Both the position numbers and the translations under genes were made by a program. Of a stretch of 57,898 nucleotides of DNA, positions 55,257-57,898 are shown one piece after another. Position 1 is the stretch's first letter. Every line of letters begins with the position of its first letter. Under the pieces are notes generated by a model. It was given only the letters and a program-made list of their open reading frames with translations. It made no database searches and had not been told where the DNA came from. The stretch is from Pseudomonadota bacterium (lineage in GTDB: Bacteria > Pseudomonadota > Gammaproteobacteria > Steroidobacterales > Steroidobacteraceae): assembly GCA_021826035.1 (NCBI GenBank), contig JAKBBE010000012.1, positions 1-57,898 of the forward strand, written 5' to 3'.

Positions 55257-56135
55257 ATGAGTCACCAAGACGGCAGGTATGCCGACGCACGGCGCAGCCC
55301 CCCGGTCCAGCCCGGGGTGCCGGTGCGTCTCTCGGCGCGGGTCTGGCGCCTGACCTGCGGCAATGCCGGGCTGATGACCGGCCCGGGCACCAACAGCTAT
55401 TTCGTCGGCGAGGGTGATCACTGGGCGCTGATCGACCCCGGTCCAGCGCAGTCGCGGCATTTGCTCGCGCTGCAAAACGGCGCGCCCGGCCCGATCCGGC
55501 GCATCCTGGTGACCCATACTCACCCCGACCACTCCCCGGGCGCCGCGCCGCTGAAGCGCCTGACCGGCGCCGAACTGCTCGGGCGGGTAAGCGCACACCC
55601 GCACGGCCAGGACGGCTCCTTCCTCCCCGACCGGGAACTCACCGACGGGGAGCGCGTGACGCTCGGCCCGGGCACCGTGCTGAGAGTGCTGCACACGCCC
55701 GGCCATGCCTCGAACCACCTGTGCTACCTGCTCGAGGCCGAGGGACTGCTGTTCACCGGAGATCACATCATTCAGGGCTCGACCGTGCTGATCGATCCGC
55801 CGGACGGGGACATGCAGGCGTATATCGCCTCGCTGCAGCGGCTGCTGCGCGAGGATCTCACCGCGCTCGCTCCCGGACACGGTGAGCGGATCGATGAGCC
55901 GCACGAAGCGCTCTGTGCGCTCATTGCGCACCGCTTGAACCGCGAGGCGAAGGTGCTGGAGGCCCTGAGCGCGCAGCAGCCGGCCACGCTCGCCGAACTG
56001 TGCGCGGGCGCCTACGAGGACGTGGCGCCGACGCTGTGGGGACTCGCCGAGCGCTCCCTGCTCGCGCACCTGCTGAAGCTCGAGGCTGACGGGCGCGCCC
56101 TGCGGCACGGGGAACGCTGGCGCGCCGCCCCCTGA
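55257..56135 (+). CDS. MBL-fold metallo-hydrolase, LACTB2-like
   Basis: 292 residues. The metal motif THTHPDHSPG (HxHxDH) lies near residues 83-92, with further ligands in HTPGHASNH, TGDH and APGHGE. The C-terminal ~75 residues form a small winged-helix-like domain (LNREAKVLEALSAQQPATLAELCAGAYED), as in LACTB2-type hydrolases. It is not an ETHE1-type persulfide dioxygenase, which is shorter and lacks that domain. Substrate unknown; nuclease or thioester hydrolase roles are known in the wider group. Confidence 0.87.
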   Translation: MSHQDGRYADARRSPPVQPGVPVRLSARVWRLTCGNAGLMTGPGTNSYFVGEGDHWALIDPGPAQSRHLLALQNGAPGPIRRILVTHTHPDHSPGAAPLKRLTGAELLGRVSAHPHGQDGSFLPDRELTDGERVTLGPGTVLRVLHTPGHASNHLCYLLEAEGLLFTGDHIIQGSTVLIDPPDGDMQAYIASLQRLLREDLTALAPGHGERIDEPHEALCALIAHRLNREAKVLEALSAQQPATLAELCAGAYEDVAPTLWGLAERSLLAHLLKLEADGRALRHGERWRAAP

Positions 56136-56147
56136 GGCGCGGCGCAC

Positions 56148-57898
56148 TCAGGCGGTGGCGCCCTCGTAGCGCTCCGTCAGCCACAACACCACCGGCATGA
56201 CCAGCAGCACCAGCGGCAGCTGCACGATCGCCCCGGCGATGATCGCGATCGCGAGCGGTTGGAGCATCTGGTCGCCCGAACCGCTGATCGCCGCTGCGAG
56301 CGGCACCAGCGCCAGGATCATCGCCAGCGTGCTCATGGTGATCGGGCGCAGCCGATTCAGCGCCGCCTCATAGAGCGCCTCACGCCGCGGCATGCTGCGC
56401 GCGAGCGTCTGGTACTCCGAGACGTAGAAGATCGCCATTTCGGTCGAAATGCCGACGATCATCACCATGCCCATCATGGCGGTGATGTTCAGCTCCACCC
56501 GCGTCAGCCACAGCCCGACGAACACCGCGCCGGTGGAGATCAGCGCACTCAGCATGATCACCACCGGCGTGACGAACCGCTCGTAGAGGAACAGCAGCAA
56601 AATCAGCTCCGCGACCAACGCGGCGCCGAACACCCGGATCATGCCGTGCACGGCGAGCTGTTCCTGCTTGTACTGGCCGCCGAGGGTGTACATCACCCCG
56701 GGAGGCAGCAGACCGGGTTTGCTCAGCACCTGCTTGACGCCCGCGATGGTCGTACTCAATGCATAACCGCCGCCGATCTGCGCCGTCACCGCGACGATCT
56801 GCGCCAGGTTGTCGCGGGTGAGCTCAGGCTGACCGGCAACGAAGCGCACCGTGGCGACGCTGGCCAGTCGCAGCATCCGCCCATCGGGCGCGCGGATCGG
56901 CAGATCCCCGAGCTGGCTGCGGTAGATGCGCCGCTCCGGCGGACTCAGCCACAGGCGCACGCCGATGTCCTGCACGCTGCCGAGATAGCTCGTCACCACC
57001 GCACCGTGCAGGTAGTGATAGACCTGGTCGCGCACCTGCGCCACCGTGAGCCCCTCCATCGCGGCTGCGGCCGGATCGACGTGGATGTCGAGCGCATCCC
57101 CGGCCGGCACCACCCCGTCGATGACCGAGGCCGGCTCGATCCCCGGCACGGCGCGGATCGCCTTGGCGACCCGCACCGCCACGGCACCGAGCACTGCCGG
57201 GTTCTTCGCGCTGAGGGAGATGACCACCGGCTGGCGCCGTCCGACCATGTCCCCGATCATGTCGCTCATCAGCTGATGGGTATCGAAATCGATGCCCGGC
57301 ACGTCACGCGTGACCTTGCGGGTGATCTCATCCATCACCTTCCAGATGTTGGGCCGTTTCGAGGAGGAGATCAGGCGCACGAAGAAATCGCCCTGATAGG
57401 CCTCGTTCAGATCTCCACCCAGACCCGCACCCGTGCGGCGCGAGTAGGTGTACACGTACGGGTCCTTGTGCAGGATGTACTCGATCTCCTCGAGCTCGCG
57501 GTTCGTCTCGGTGAGCGAGGTACCCGGGGCCGCCTGGTAATCGAGGACGAAGCCGCCCTCGTCCATGCGCGGCAGAAACCCGCTGCCGACGTTGAGGTAG
57601 GCGACGTATCCGACCAGCACCACCACCCCGAGCACCGGCACGAGCAGCACGGGCTTCTCGAACAGCCGGCTGAGTGCCTTGCCGTGCACGCGCTTCAGCC
57701 GCGTTTCCTTGCCATGGGAGGGATCGTGGAAGTTCCTGAAGTCGATCAGGCTCCGCGCCAGCAGCGGCACCGCGAAGGCGGTGAGGATCAGCGAGATGAT
57801 CAGCGCCGAGGCCATGGTGAGGGAGAGGAACTTGAAGAACGCCCCGGTGATGCCGGAGAGAAACGCAAGCGGAATGAAGATGATGATCGTGGCCAGAC
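56148..57898 (-). CDS. RND efflux permease, C-terminal part (cut by window end)
   Basis: The reading frame is open to the last base, so the 5' part lies outside. About 580 residues are visible, from the end of helix 4/5 (IIIFIPLAFLSGITGAFFKFLSL) through the second periplasmic loop and helices 7-12. NVGSGFLPRMDEGGFVLDYQAAPGTSL is typical of RND permeases near the heavy-metal/CzcA-like side. The C-terminus (VVLWLTERYEGATA) is intact. It differs clearly from the permease at 48245-51487, so it is a separate pump and not a duplicate. Convergent with the MBL gene. Confidence 0.9.
   Translation of the reverse strand, partial: LATIIIFIPLAFLSGITGAFFKFLSLTMASALIISLILTAFAVPLLARSLIDFRNFHDPSHGKETRLKRVHGKALSRLFEKPVLLVPVLGVVVLVGYVAYLNVGSGFLPRMDEGGFVLDYQAAPGTSLTETNRELEEIEYILHKDPYVYTYSRRTGAGLGGDLNEAYQGDFFVRLISSSKRPNIWKVMDEITRKVTRDVPGIDFDTHQLMSDMIGDMVGRRQPVVISLSAKNPAVLGAVAVRVAKAIRAVPGIEPASVIDGVVPAGDALDIHVDPAAAAMEGLTVAQVRDQVYHYLHGAVVTSYLGSVQDIGVRLWLSPPERRIYRSQLGDLPIRAPDGRMLRLASVATVRFVAGQPELTRDNLAQIVAVTAQIGGGYALSTTIAGVKQVLSKPGLLPPGVMYTLGGQYKQEQLAVHGMIRVFGAALVAELILLLFLYERFVTPVVIMLSALISTGAVFVGLWLTRVELNITAMMGMVMIVGISTEMAIFYVSEYQTLARSMPRREALYEAALNRLRPITMSTLAMILALVPLAAAISGSGDQMLQPLAIAIIAGAIVQLPLVLLVMPVVLWLTERYEGATA

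Noticed and set aside
55257..56135. MBL-fold gene as an ETHE1-type persulfide dioxygenase belonging to the sulfide system
   Set aside because: The C-terminal helical extension and motif spacing match LACTB2-like hydrolases, and the gene lies outside the SQR operon with two unrelated genes between.

Overview
The window is about 58 kb of GC-rich bacterial chromosome with dense genes on both strands, no rRNA, no CRISPR array and no insertion sequence. It most resembles a gammaproteobacterium near Xanthomonadales/Nevskiales. The main clue is an aspartate kinase fused to diaminopimelate decarboxylase, an arrangement known from Xanthomonadaceae. This placement is an inference from gene content, not from a phylogenetic marker.

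Layout. 1-1.5 kb: a P4-type integrase beside tRNA-Ala(CGC), probably the edge of an island that continues leftward out of the window. 1.6-10.4 kb: peroxiredoxin, a membrane-anchored histidine-phosphatase fold lacking its catalytic histidines, a diguanylate cyclase, a CtaG/Sco pair for cytochrome oxidase copper insertion, an MFS transporter, a corrinoid protein with a [2Fe-2S] ferredoxin, a small membrane methyltransferase, a DUF2147 protein and exonuclease III. 10.5-17.6 kb: a leftward cell-wall and lysine block (PA3496-like protein, LysC-LysA fusion, PBP1b-type synthase, TPR lipoprotein) and a DksA-like/SAM-hydrolase pair. 17.7-20 kb: FixJ-type regulator, 3-methyladenine glycosylase, glycine-zipper protein.

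20-26.6 kb: leucine/isovalerate catabolism. mccB-mccA run left; isovaleryl-CoA dehydrogenase and a FadR-family regulator run right; a TTGT-CCG-ACAA palindrome lies between them. 26.8-35.2 kb: ferredoxin-NADP reductase, Spinster-like MFS, LytS-type kinase, QueD, a chalcone-isomerase-like protein, an atypical NRAMP transporter with a hairpin-rich leader, a YajR-like MFS and MarC. 35.3-43.2 kb: two tandem M61 peptidases whose 3' halves are identical over about 975 bp including the terminator, then a large Asp-box propeller protein. 43.4-45.6 kb: a TauE/SafE permease and a Kch-like potassium channel.

45.6-53.3 kb is the most interesting part. A five-gene leftward operon encodes DUF2892 protein, RND adaptor, RND permease, sulfide:quinone oxidoreductase (SQR) and TolC-type outer-membrane channel. 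A divergent ArsR-family gene carries two cysteines 66 residues apart, as in the persulfide sensors BigR and SqrR. A TATATTAG-N6-CTAATTTA palindrome lies over the only strong promoter-like sequence in the gap. This suggests a sulfide/persulfide-responsive unit in which oxidation at the membrane and tripartite efflux are made together. The cargo is unknown.

53.3-57.9 kb: an old-yellow-enzyme reductase, a DODA/LigB-type dioxygenase, a LACTB2-like metallo-hydrolase and the C-terminal part of a second RND permease cut by the window end.
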